A program made the position numbers and the translations under genes. The notes beneath the pieces are model-generated. The model ran no database searches. It was not told the DNA's origin and was given only the letters and a program-made list of their open reading frames with translations. This document shows, in pieces, positions 33,082-46,010 of a stretch of 64,000 bases of DNA. Source of the stretch: Chinchilla lanigera (taxonomy: Eukaryota; Chordata; Mammalia; Rodentia; Chinchillidae). Positions within the stretch are counted from its first letter, which is position 1. Each line of letters starts with the position of its first letter. The DNA is taken from the NCBI RefSeq assembly GCF_000276665.1, contig NW_004955470.1, positions 1,710,513-1,774,512 on the forward strand, given 5' to 3'.

Positions 33082-33663
33082 TTAACAGGGCTTTGGAGGT
33101 GGCTCCAAGCCCACTCTGTACCCTACAGCGGTTGCTAGGCAGCTGGACTTCACCACAGTTTTAAGATTGTTGGTTTCCAATGTGCCATGGAGCTGGGAAA
33201 TGGGGATAGGAAGGGGGCAGATTAAAATGTCAGAAACTGTCATTCTTACCGAGATGCAAACATTTTTCTTGAATAAGTATTTTCTCCATTGCTGCAAGCC
33301 TTTGGTTAATGTCCAGCTTCCCTGGTGCTCTGTTGCTTTTATGACAGATGGGACATTCCCACTACCAACACTCATATGATACCCTCTTATGTGAATTTTA
33401 AAAAAGGAAAGTTGTTTGTAGCAATCTTCAACTTGTGCCACAAAGGATCCCATAATTTCCTTGCCTTTAGGGATACTTGAGGGCAAACATCTTTCAAATA
33501 TTACTGAATTTCTGTGGCCACAGGATAACTTCAGGTTCTTTAGGAAGGGGCAGTTGCTGGCAGCAAACGGACAACCTCTTGCGGAGGTAGGTCCTCCAGT
33601 ATCACTGAACCTGCTCTTAAGAAGCTGCCTGTGAACGCTCGACCCTGCGCTTTGTCCACACAC
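33082..33663 (-). other. Unassigned 193-codon open frame
   Basis: Open minus-strand frame between TTL and POLR1B with no domain or family I recognise. It could be chance, a relic of an inserted cDNA, or transcript sequence downstream of TTL. No good initiation context, splice pattern or codon signature supports a real protein. Confidence 0.15.
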
Positions 33664-34426
33664 TCTCCGCTAGGCCAGTGCATGTGTCCCATCACATCTC
33701 AAATGTTTTTGCAGTTGGGTGCCTAAACCAGGCATCTGACATGGAAGGACCCTCCTCAGTGCCAGAGGGGTGCTTAGGGGTAGAAGCAGGCCGTAGGACA
33801 TGTAAGAGTTCAAAGCATGCAGCCTCACAGCACAAGAAGTTACAAGTTAATGACAGTTTCCATAAACAAATCCCTTCCACCTAAAGACTGAGTGCCTGAG
33901 GTGGAAGATTACAGGTATTCAAGAATTTGACCTGAGTGCTGGGCCTTTGTGCTTAGGAAGGTCGTCCTGGCTGTCTGGGTGATTACGGAAGTTTCCTCAT
34001 GTTTGAAGCCCGGGAGGCTCCCCTTCACAACCATCCATCTCACCTCATCATTTCCACCATGATTCAGAGAATACCCAAGACGCGTGGGAAACAATGGACC
34101 AGATTCTGGCAGCTGAAATTGTTTCAGTGTTTCACCTTTAAGCAGCTCATTCATTTTGAAGGATAAGCTTATGTAAGGAACAACTTCCTTGGGTCAGGAA
34201 ATTACGGCCACATCTGGCTTATTTTTTGTATGGCCTGTGAGTTTGGGATATTTTTGCACTTTGTAAGAGTTGTGGAAAAGACAAAGAATGTGCAGCATAG
34301 ACCCTGAGTAGCATGGCTGCCTCCGCTAAGTAATGGTACCATGGATTTAAATAACCAGTAGGAGAGTCGACATCTACAATAAGATAACAGAACCAAGAGG
34401 GGCAAAAACGCTTGAAATATCATTAC

Positions 34427-34432
34427 TTTAAT
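34427..34432 (-). terminator. Candidate TTL poly(A) signal (ATTAAA)
   Basis: TTTAAT on the plus strand reads ATTAAA on the minus strand, followed downstream by T/G-rich TTTTTGCCCCTCTTGG. No AATAAA was spotted on the minus strand between here and the TTL stop. It would imply a 3' UTR of about 3.7 kb; inferred only. Confidence 0.3.
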
Positions 34433-35063
34433 GCTCCAGGCATTTTAAACATTCACAAAATTGCCTTATTTCTGAAATAATTCCTTCGGAGGTACAGATT
34501 CTGCGTCCAGGATCAGAGACACGTATATCGCTGAACGTTTTCTACAGCACCCACACGCCGCACCCAACCCGCTACTGGCACCTTGTCTTCATTAGTAGAG
34601 TCCCCTCTGCCACCCCCACAACAGGACTGGCATCACCCGTCAACACAACGGCGACTGCTCATGGAAACATTTTGTAGCTTTACGGACCCTCGCTGGTTCT
34701 GTGGATCCCAGCATGCTTCCAGCACCGTCAGGCATTCCATGCACCTGACCATGACCCTGGGGATCTCACAAAGCATCACATCAGCTGGGATCTAGGCCGG
34801 CATCTGCTCCACCCCGCCATACAAACACCGAGGCACTTAAATGTTCTTGGTAAAATGGAGTCTATAATCACCGTAGTTCAGTGTGAGGGGAAGGGCTTTT
34901 CTCTCGTAGCTAATTAGAACTTTAACACATATTTAGTAGATTTGTAAATCCACATCTGTTTACATTTGCGGTCAAGGCTTCATAAACTTTATATTAAGCA
35001 GATATGAGTTTCCAAACACTGAGGAGAAGCAAATAGAGAACCTGCTTAGACAATACTGGCTTT

Positions 35064-35216
35064 GTTTTTTTTTCCTTTTGAGACAGGGTCTCGCTATGCA
35101 GTTCAGGCTGGCCTTGAGCTCACTTTGTAGCCCAGGCTGGTCTCGAACTCACAATGATCCTCCTGCCTCAGCTTCCCGAGTGCTGGGATTACAGGCGTAC
35201 ACCACCATGCCCGGCA
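35064..35216 (-). repeat. B1 SINE
   Basis: Near-consensus reverse B1 with duplication. The flanking ACAATACTGGCTTG occurs on both sides as its target duplication, so the insertion is fairly young. Confidence 0.92.
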
Positions 35217-35544
35217 ACAATACTGGCTTGTACCATGAATACAGATATCAACATCTGGGTGTTCCTAAAGAAATGCCTGTTTCCAAAAAGAACTTTTTTT
35301 TTTTTTCCAAAGGCTTAAGCCTTAAATGGTTCTTCCAGGGTAGCAATGCATTTTTTCTCCCTCTTTAGGCAGTAATTCAAGGCATCTCAAGACACTGCTG
35401 CTGCCTGAGGTTCTGGTTTAATTGCCCAGGGCTGGAAGGAGAGTGAAGCTATAGGCACCAAGAGTTTGTTTTAAAAGGTTTGCAGATGTTTGTAGCATGT
35501 AGTCAGTATGGTACTAAAGGCTCTTGAGTTTTCCTGTTCTCGTC

Positions 35545-35692
35545 TGTCCTCACGAAAAGCCCTTGAGGTAGTCCCTGGTCAGGCAACAATCTCTTCCATG
35601 AGCAAGAAACTAAGGCACAGAGAGGTGGGGGGCTCCTCTGATACTGCGCAGTCAAATAACAGAGCCAAGATTGGAATCGACATCTCCAAATA
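35545..35692 (+). repeat. MIR
   Basis: GAAACTAAGGCACAGAGAGG and AATAACAGAGCCAAGATTGG are MIR core phrases. Confidence 0.7.
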
Positions 35693-36626
35693 AATCACAC
35701 CTCTGCTCCCAGCACCGGCAGTGCTTACACGGGCCCACCCTGTGACACTGGGGACTCAGGCACAACCAACGGGGCCAAGGGCACCATGGGAGGATATGGG
35801 AAAGCTCTCAGCCAGCCTTCCTACCTGACTGGAAATAAATGCCTTATAGAAATGCTTTGCACAGGTGCACGCTCGGAACCATGTGAGGAAGGAACTGCCA
35901 CTTTTCTTAAAGCCTCGCTTTACTCACAGGTATGCAATGCATTCAGCTTTCTTGGAAAATCTATCAGGATCCACAGACTTTCTAACACCTGAATTCTGAG
36001 CTCCGTCACTGGATGAGTTGGAAAACCCTGAAATGTTCCTGTGAGTTGGGTCCCAAAGCACAGAGAACCCTCCAGGCTTTCCTCATTGCCAGCCCACCCA
36101 GACCTGCCAAGAACCCAGAACCTTTACGTCCTAAATCACTGTGCCTCGTGCTGCGATGGGATCATACCTCACTCCATTCTCAGGGGTTCCCGCCTGCTAA
36201 CCCATCAGCTCGCTGAACCTCCAGCATTGACGTACCATGGGCTCTTATTTTGCCCTGGATGTTAACTGTATTCTCCATATTACAGGTACCCAGTGGGACT
36301 TTGCATAATTCCTAATTCCTGCGAGCACCAATCCGGTTGGGACCTTCACCACTTCACTGTAACACCTTTGTATCCAATCACTCATCACTGTCTCTAGCAC
36401 ATAATGTCTAACATTACTCCTTTTTCATCAGCAGCTTGCGTATCTCATCCTATGTGAGGAGGTAATGCTTTTCTCTGTCTTTTGTAAACATCTCACCTGA
36501 CTGCAGAACCTGCCAAGCAAAAACGAATACTGGAGCACACAAGAGGGAGTAGATCATGTCCTGGGGAGGAGTACAGATTCCCGTGTGTTTGCTGCTGGGA
36601 TTTCCAGTACACTCTTAAGAAAAGCC

Positions 36627-36775
36627 TAGCCAGGTGTGGTGGCACACACCTGTAATCCCAGCACTCGGGAGGCGGAGGTGGAGGATCGCAGTGAGTTCGA
36701 GGGCAGCCTACAGAAGTGAGTTCAAGGCTGGCCTGAACTGCACGGCAAGACCTTGTCTCAAAAAAAGAAAAGCCT
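36627..36775 (+). repeat. B1 SINE
   Basis: B1 with partly deleted middle; flanked by AAGAAAAGCCTA target duplications. Confidence 0.9.
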
Positions 36776-38109
36776 AAGTATTTGGATCACAGTGATGACA
36801 AAAAACATCTTTCCACTGCTAGGGACGTGGCCTCCCAAGAAGCCTCCCGCGATCTGTGGATCAAAATATCACTTGATCTGGTACTGAGAAACCACATCTT
36901 TGTATACCTTTGTATACCTTTGTTGAAACTTACAAGAAGCTGCAAGGAGCTCTGGAACTGCCTCTTTCCCATCTAGGTAGGACACACACTTACTCAGAGA
37001 GCCTCTCTCCCGACGCTTCCAGGCACAAGCAGACTCAGAATCCTTCTTGGGATGGAACCCGTCCCACCAGCTCTTAGAGAAGGTGCTTGAAGCACAAGGA
37101 AACCAAAAAGAGGGGAAGACACCTGTGTCTGGCCAGGGCCATCTGGAGGGGATACGAGGCATGGAATTCTATCTCCCTGACTCTCAAGATTTTATAAATT
37201 TTTAAAAATTGAAGGAAAGGAGACTTTGCAGGTCTGCAGTTAGCATTCTGATTAAAACAAAAATAACTGAGAATCGTCATATTTCAAAGACACCCCCCTC
37301 ACACACACGTTCAACCTCTTAAGTAAAGCAAGATACTGTATGGTTTGTCCTCTCTCATGCTTATTTGAGGCTTCTAAGCTTGGCAGACTTGCTGCTTTGT
37401 TTCTGAAACATGCAGAGAGCAGCTCGAGAGTGCACAGTGGGTGCTGTTTGGGCCCTATCCAGAGGACCCCCGACAGGAGCTGGACCCCTCGCCACCGGAA
37501 AGGAGATGAGGACAGCAGCCTCCGCAGAGAGGCCGACACACGGCACGAAACTAAGGACTGTTGGTGCATGCTTGTCCAGAGTTTAGGAGGACAGAGTATC
37601 GCGATGGGGACGAGCAGGGACATATGGGCCGCTCCAAAGTGCTCTAACATCCACTTTGTGTCCCAGAAAGCCAGGCTGCAGCTGGGCACAGAGCTAAGGC
37701 ACTACGGCTGCAGCGGGTGGGTGGAAAGACCAAGCAGCAGCCCCGCAGTCTGCCACACGTGGGAGGACAGCTCTGCCCCCAGCGCCGCCTAAGCAGAGAC
37801 CTCCCAAGGAAGAGAACACACAGGCACCAAAGCCCTGCCTTCGCCCCCACAGATGAACATTCCGCTCCCCGCTCAGAGACATGTGCCTCAGCTTCCTCCA
37901 CTGCAACAGCACTGCTGAGAGCTCCCCAGGGCAGCTCCCTGAGCAGCCAGCTCCGGGCGTCGCTTCCTCTTCTCCTGCTGTCTTCTGTCACACTGTTCAA
38001 GTTGCCTCTCTTTCCCAGCTCGGCTTGCTATGGAGTAGTCCGGTCATCTCGCCTCGCCGTGGAGCAGGACCTTGTGCATTTCCCGAGGCAGCTCTGAGGG
38101 CCCCGTCGG

Positions 38110-38221
38110 TCACAGCTTGATGAACGCAGCTAGCTGTGGCTGCTGCTCCACATCTGGAGGCGGGAAGACACTGGATATGGCTAAGTCCACGATGCCCTGG
38201 CACAGTTCTGCATAGAGCTTC
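38110..38221 (-). CDS. TTL: TTL coding exon 7 (stop)
   Basis: Completes Gln340 and encodes [20 protein letters not shown] then [16 protein letters not shown] and TGA at 38112-38110. Acceptor ATTTCAG. The DVEQ..AAFIKL segment is one residue shorter than in the human protein as I recall it. Confidence 0.96.
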
Positions 38222-41200
38222 CTGAAATGTGTTTTTGAAAATGTCATTGAGGGAGTTCATCAAAGTGCAAAAAAACCCACAAAAAATCCAAGTTTTTTTT
38301 TCTTTTTTAGCTAAGATCAGCCCCAGGAATTCCATCTCGCTATCACGGTTGTAAACCTGGTTTCCATGGTTTATAGATATACTGCAGGAGACACTGCATG
38401 TAGATAAAGCATTTCCTCACGAATATTTATGAAAGGCGGAACCAGACAACTCCTGTTGCAGCTGGCAGGGATGGCAGGGATGGCAGGCAATTTCAGGCAC
38501 TTGCCTGTGAGTGTGTATGGCGGGGCAGGCACGACCCAGGTAAAGAACCAATTTGTTATGGTCGAGGGGACACTGGGAAGATCCATAGAATCAACAGCTA
38601 AGCTGGGTGGAGAAGATAAAGAGAAGTCAGACAGGACAAGGATAGCAGCATAGAAAAGAGGAAGAAGCAGAAGGGAGGGGGGAAGAAAAGAGGGAGAGAG
38701 AGCGAGAGGGGAGGAAGGAGGAGGGACTGTGCTTGCGTGCGTGTGTGCGTGCGTGCCTGTGAGCATGTTGGGGGAAGGCAGAGGAGGGCTGCCTGAATGG
38801 AGGAGTGCGTGCACCAAGGAGCAGGAACTCGGGGTACCTGGGGAAGTGACAATTGCAAGCAGAGCGGTGTAATGTAGACCACATCAGGCCCCAAGGTAAC
38901 GGCCGAGGTCTGGACTTCCTCCACAGGCAAGCGGACTTCCACAGTGGACAAGCCAGAAAGAAAACCTCCCTCTGATCACACCAGAGAGCTCTAAGACTTC
39001 TACCTTCTACTTACCCTTGTGGGATTCCCTTGGCCAGACCCTAGGCCCTGGAGTCAGCCCCCACTCTCTGGTTGACGCTAACCCAGGCAAAAGCCAGAGA
39101 TGCGTGGGCCAAAGAGGAAACCCTAACCTCAGATGACCCTCTGGGCCAGATGTGCCCACCCACACACTTGTTCTGGACACATCTGGAATCCCAGTGGCTC
39201 GAACGAAGGGCAGGAGCCAAGCCAGCCAGCCTAGGGCAGAGGTCTTCACTCTTAATCATCCGAAGATGGTGTCTTCCAGTCTCCACCAGTCAGGACAGCC
39301 TCACAGGCCCACTCCCACGCCGACTGCTGTAATGCCAGCCCCTCCCTTCAGCCTCGCACCACAGAACCTCTAATCCACTCCTGGCCCCAGGACTGGTGCT
39401 TCTGTGTCCCCACCTGCTGTAGGGCCCTGAGGGAAGGAAATGTTCCTGCCTCTATTTTCTTTTCTGGGAAGTCCTAAGTGCTGGCTAACCTTCATCTCTC
39501 CTGCTATGGTCTGTTCTTTCCTCTCTCTCCTCCCCAGCTCCCAGGCCCCGCACCCCTGTCTACACAAATCGAGTCTCATTTCAATAGTTCAGCCTGGCCC
39601 GACTACTCAACCCCTCGCTCCTGAAGAGACAGGCCCCTGGAGGTCCACAGGGAAAGAGGGTAATTGCTCAACTTGGACTCAGTCAGTCACCAAGAGCCAG
39701 AAGCTGTCAAAATATGTCATGTTCAGTATTTCACGACACTTGTCGTAAACCGCCTCTGGACGTAGCTTCTGCAGGGAAGCTGGGAAGAGGAGAGGACATA
39801 AAGCGGCTTCAACACGGTCAAGCCAACTCAGCCTCAGGTATTTCTGATGGAGGATACTTGATACCCGCCCCCAGCTTCATAAAACAAAACAGGTAAGTCA
39901 GTATGTGACCACGTACAAACACACGGAAACTGCAGGACACTAACGGACTTCCCTATCTATGCCATTATCGCACCCTACCAGATCCCTTTCCTTCTCCTCC
40001 TCAGGCAATGAGTACAGAGGCATTTGAAAGTTTCTCCTTCAGCATGAGATTAAGACAGTGTGACCCTGTCTGCCTTGAACTCCCTTAGTAGGAGCCCCCA
40101 ACTCCGACCTCAGGGGCCTCTCCACACAAAATCATGAACCTACATGAACAGACAGCTGTTTCTCCTTCTCTTGCAGAAGTTGAAGTACAAAATGATTCAT
40201 AATATAATGAACTGGGCAGCGTCTGTCTCTCTCCTTAAGGGGGCTTTCTTGGGGACACTGGTCTTTGTCTGTCCCCTGTACCCCACCATGCTTCAGCAGA
40301 CTCTAAGGAAAGGGAATCTGGCAGACACTGAGGTGCTATGCAGAATGAGGAAGATGGGTCCAAAGAAGACTCGACACAGGTGTTCATTTCTATCACTAGA
40401 GACCCAGGTTGGGCTCCGGCATGACCAGCTCCGCATGATCGGCTCCTGCAGAGCTCTGCAGTAAGAGGAGAGTTCCTGCAGGAACGCAGGGGCACTACCT
40501 GTGGGGAAAGGCCGTCCAAGCTGTGACTCTCACACCTGCTGAACCAGGGAGGAGTCGCTATTCCCACACCTTCCTCTGTGCCTGGTTATCCTTCCTTGCT
40601 GGTATGGGATGAAAGAAGCAGGCCCACCCTTGGGCCAAAGCCTGTAGGTTCCCGACATGAACAGCGCTGAGGCAGGAGAACTGGGCCCCTCAGCACAGTT
40701 CTGTTCATGTGGGCACGGCCTGGTCTTGCCTGGCACCCAGCACAGAGCTAGGTCCCCGGACCTGCATCCGCTGAACACTCTCCCCGTTCCCTTTGGGACC
40801 TGACCCTCTCCCCTCACCCAATGCCAACCCCACTCTCCGGACCACCTTCAGCCCCAGTGTGACTGTCTCTCCCACCCTCAGGATCCTCACTCAGCGGGAC
40901 GTGAGTCTCTCTGGCAGTTACTAGTTTTGTTTGACACCCGCATGGCATCCACCATCCACCTGAGCACTGAGCACCGCATGGGACATGGGAAAGGAGATGA
41001 CACAACTGAGCTGCCATGCCAGCCAGGGCCCTCACCAAGCACTCCTGTCACGTGACAGCCTGCCCGCCAGCAGTGCAAGGCTCTACCCTTCAGTCAGACT
41101 CTGCCAAGTACACAACCAGCTCCCGCCTGACAGACACAATGGTGTTCGGTTCAGACTTACTGAGCACAAGCCGGGGCGCCGTTGACCTCAATGAGCCACA

Positions 41201-44200
41201 CCTTCAGCTCTTCGTCCACCATGAAGTCAAAGCCAAAGAGCTGGAAGCTCTGGTAAGGGAGGTGCTTGGTGCTGATGGCCGGCTCCACGCTCATGAGGCA
41301 GCTCCTGGGGGCACAGGGAGAACAGCTTACTGAGGATGAGGTGGTGGAGGCGGAGGAAGCACAAGAGCTGTGCTTGGAAGATGTGATGTCCAGTGTGTGT
41401 AAAAATAGGCAACTAGGGCCGGGGATGTAGCTCAGCGGCACAAGTGCCTGCGTGGCAAGCACACGGTCCTGAGTTTGATTCCCAGTACCAAAAAATTAAA
41501 AAAAAAATGGGCAACTGACTCCTTTTTAAAAAAATGTATCACCAAGAGAATGCTAGGTATCAAGTAGTTTGTTACAAATGCACAAAATCACTCAGGTTCT
41601 TCCAGGCAAAAGCTGCCGTCCCTGTTCCAGGCCCTGCGGAGCATGGCGGAGAGTCACTATGGTCTTTCCAAAAGCAGCGTCCACCAGCGGAGGAAGCCAG
41701 GGCTGCTGCCACATTTGTTTATAACAAAGAATGGAACCCTGGTCCAAGTAGTTTCTTTCACTAGCTCTGGTTCTACTGCCAACTTTTTGCAGTTAAAAGA
41801 TTTAAGAGCTATGCATATTAAAATCAAGTACTGAAAGCGGACCCTTGACTTACGAACGCAATTCGTTCCGAGGGCTGCTTGTAACTCAAGTCGTCAATTG
41901 AAAGCGCAGGCTCCTCTACAGCCTTCAAAGTCCCTCTCCTGGACACAGACAGATCAGAGTATCCTCAGAGAGACACTGGCCCAGGAGTTCTCAGTTAACC
42001 CCACACAGGAAAGGGTTATGACCGGAATTGCAGTTGTAACTTATGACCAAAATCTTGAGTTATTTCCTGAGTGCCAACCACCTATGCCTCCAGATGGTCT
42101 CAGATACAGACTTAACCTTTAAAGAGTTCTGGAAGGAACATCGTAACATAGTTTCCTGTTCGGGGTTAACTGAGAAATCCCGGACCAACATCTCTCTGAG
42201 GACATTGAGATCTGCCTGTGCAAAGGAGAGAGATTTTGAAGGCTGGAGAGAAGCCTGCACCTTCAGCTGGCTACTCCAAGTGTTGACGGTGTTCACTGAG
42301 ATAATGATGTAAGGAACTTGGTATAACTCTTGGTACCGAGAAGTGCTTCATAAATATTCCTCTTACGAAAAAGCACATTTCGGGGCTGGGGATTTAGCTC
42401 AGCGGCACAGCACCTGCCTGGAAAGTGCAAGGTCCTGAGTTTGATTCCCGGTGCCGGTGGCGGGGGGACACAAAAAAACAAAAAAAAGAGTATCATCTGA
42501 AAAAGCACATTTCATGAATTCAATGGTAATGATATTAATTACAAATCTATCATTGACGAATAATGAACAGCTGTTATCTACAACAAATATCCCAGAACCA
42601 CAAGCCATTTCTGTTTAATGAAGACTTTCCCTGATTTTTCCCTGTTTTGAGCCAGATGTTACTAAGTTGCCTAGGCTGGCCTCAGACTTACAATCCTCCT
42701 GCCTTAGCCTGCCAAGTGGCAGGGACTGTAGAGATGCACTGCCACACCCACCACACACTGTTTAAAAACTATCTCAATATATCTCCTAGCTATTTGGAAG
42801 GCTTAGGCAGGAAGATCATCTGACCTCAGGAGTGCAAGATCTGCTTGATAACTTAGCAACTTAGTGAGACCCTTTCTCAAAATAAAAAAATAAAAAGCTC
42901 AGTGTGAAGCCCCTCTGTTCAATTCTCAGTATCGCTCCCACCCCAAGCCCACAAAAGCACAGCATCTTATCTCTATACTATGAGAGAATACTCTTAAACA
43001 GATTTCAATTAAGATGTCCTTTAAGCCAGGAATGGTGGCATATGCCTGTAATTTCAGCACTTGTAGCACTTGGATGAGGCAGGAGGATTGTGAGTTCAAG
43101 GCACCTTTGGGCTACATAGCAAGTTGGAGGCTGTCCTGCACTACATAGTGAGACCCTGTCTCAAAAATCAAAAAAGAGCCAGGCATGATGGTGCACACCT
43201 GTAATCCCAGCCCTTGGGAAGCTGAGGCAGGAGGACTGCCGCAAATTTGAGGCCAACCTGGGATATACAGTGGGCTCAAGGCAAATCTGAATTAAATTGG
43301 TAGACCCTGTCTCAAAAAAAACAAAAAGAAAGGAAGGAAGTGGGGAGGGCAGGAAGACCTTTAATATTTTTGTTTTGTTTTGTTTTTCTTCCAGTACCGG
43401 GAGTCAAACGACCTTGCGTTTGCTAGGCAGGTGCTGTGCCGCTGAGCTAAATCCCCAGCCCCAGACCTTTAATATACAATTAAGATGTAATTAGGAAAAG
43501 TTTAACAGAAAGAGAGAGAAAAAACCAAGAAAAGAAAGGGTAAAAGTGAAAGCAGCGTCACACTCCGACCCATAAAGGAAAAACTACGAGCTGGAACAAC
43601 ACTGAATATTATTTTCTATCTGTTGGAAATGCCGGATAAATAATTCACCATAGAGGACTGTTTTCCTCTTCAGAGACTTCACAAAGAGCATCTTTTTGGG
43701 CTGGGGGGGGGGAATCACGGAAAAGAAGGGAAGCTGAGCGCCAAGAGGACACTGATGGCCCCACTGATGGCACTGATGGCCCACCTACTCTGAGCAAACC
43801 ATGAGCAGGAGCAGGCACGCTGCCAGCAGACATGTCACCTGAACCACCTTACCTGGCATCACTCCAGGCCACAGACAATCCCTAAGAAAAGACTCCAAGC
43901 CCTGAGGGATCTGCTGGACTCCACGTAACAGCACATTAGAGAAGTCTCACAGTGCCAATGCCACCGTAGATACACAGCTGAATGGAAAGCATGGGCTCCA
44001 GGAACAGTGCCCCCATCGCCTGATTAATAACAAGGGTCCCCACGGTGCTGTGGGCTGATGGAGACTACTACGAAGCAGGCCTGAGGAGGACTTAAATTAA
44101 CCAGTTGGCTTTTTATGTTCATTTGTGCATCTGTCCAAGGCCTAGGGGCCTTGTCTGGAGATGGGTGGTGGACTCATAGTAAGTGAACCTCTACTAAAAC

Positions 44201-45955
44201 TGAAGTGGTGATGAAGCCGAAAGCCTCAAAAGATAAGACAAGATCACAGCCAAGGACACCTGGATCCGATCTCAACTAGATAAAGACTATAGCCTCAGGC
44301 ACCTCACTCCTGGGTGGGTGAATTTAATCCTTATTAAGGATTAACTCAATACCTTACTTGGAGAAGTCCTTGAGTGATTCAGCCCTTCCTGAGTACTCCC
44401 CTCCCTTCTTCTGATAACCAAATAAATCCAGCCCACCCAGAGAAGGTCTTGGTCTTAGGCCTAAGAGAATCTCAAATTTTGTGAGAGGGCTCTGATCCTC
44501 CCGGAGACCCAGAATCATTCCATTTGCCTCTTTTTACTTAGCCTTCACTGTACACTCATTCGGGAGATTGTGGACCTGATCAGCCCACAATAGCTAAGGT
44601 ATATTATTAACCCAGTAGAGGGCAAGGACAGTCTCCTGCACAAATGGTCCTGGGCCAACGACATATCCTTGTAGAGCAACATAACATTTGGCATTCAAGA
44701 ATGCCATACAGATTACAGGTCTAAACTATCAGAAACAAAACCCAGACATTCACCAAGTACAGAAGAGATAAGCTCTGGAATGTTCTCACGATGGAGCATT
44801 ACACAGCCATACAAAGGACAAACTACTGCTCTGTTCAATTTGATGAATGAATGCCACACACAAGGTCAAAAAAAGCTGGACATAAAACAAAAACTATAGT
44901 ATAATTCCGTTCACATAAGGTGGAGTGAGCAAAGAGGAATCTATACTGATATTAGTCAAGGAGTAGCTGTCTTTGACAGGAAATAAATACTTTTGGGTGG
45001 TTCAAGTACTGTAAATTTTTTTTTTTTTTTTGGTGGTACAGGGCCTTTACACTGAGCTATATCCATAGCCCTCTTTTATTTTTTATTTTGAAGCAGGGTT
45101 TCATTAATTTGCGAAGCTGTATAGGCTGGGCTTGAATTTGTGATTCTCCTGCCTCAGCCTCTCAGAACACTGGGATTACTGGCTTGCACCACCCCACATC
45201 TGGCTGTAAATGTTTTATATCTTGAGTTACATCAGAGTCCAGTAAGTGCATGTATAATGAAAACTCACTGAACTGTACACTATGCATTTTATACTTTATT
45301 TTAAAATTCTCAGCAGAGGTAGTAACATATACTTATAAGCCCAGTATCAGGGAAGGTGAAAATCAATAAAAGCTGCTTTTTAAAACATATTTAAAGAATT
45401 AATAACTCTCTAGTGAATCTATTCAAGAAATACAGAAGGAAAATATAGACTTTGATGTTAGAAATAAAAGAAGTGATCTCATTATAAATCCTATGGATAC
45501 TAAAATGCAAAGAAGGAATATCACAAATAACTTTTGCCCAGAAATTAGACAATTTAAGTGGAACACTTCCTGGAAAGACATAAACAAAGCTCCTTCAAGA
45601 AGAAACACAATAAGCAGAAAAGGACAATTAAGTTACCTTATTATATGCTTGATTTGTTGTAAGATACTAGTTTCCAAGGTAATGTTCAAAGCACTCATTA
45701 GGTACTGATTGAACTCCTCAAAGAACATTTCATTCCCCTCCTCATACTTCCCATAGTTCTTTGAGTACTCCTTTTGAATGCAGTGATTGGTCAAATGGCA
45801 GGTCTTGTCCTGGAAATTATCCACATGATATGGTTCTGAAGCAGTTCGGAGAACACCCTCTCTGTAGAGGTAGATATTATACTGATGGTCCACCAAGACC
45901 CAGCTTCTGAAATTCAATAAAAAACACTATTGTACTCAGGTATCTGTAATCTCTC

Positions 45956-46010
<55 letters not shown>

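Larger units (their letters stand above)
33670..38109 (-). other. Downstream of TTL; possible long TTL 3' UTR
   Basis: Mostly unique sequence of mixed GC with two B1 SINEs and one MIR. No splice-linked coding exon was found. It may be transcribed as TTL 3' UTR down to about 34.4 kb, which is inference. Confidence 0.35.

Noticed and set aside
37340..37792. 150-codon plus-strand frame and overlapping minus-strand frames
   Set aside because: Overlapping open frames on both strands with no domain, in moderate-GC sequence downstream of TTL; no splice or family support.
41416..41490. tRNA-like sequence with A-box and B-box
   Set aside because: This and similar stretches are ID SINEs, which derive from a tRNA; the A-rich tails and many copies rule out a functional tRNA gene.
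45948..46007. CT-repeat near TTL exon 5 as an unusual polypyrimidine tract
   Set aside because: It lies about 40 bp upstream of the acceptor, and ordinary acceptor sequence is present between it and the exon, so no special role is needed.
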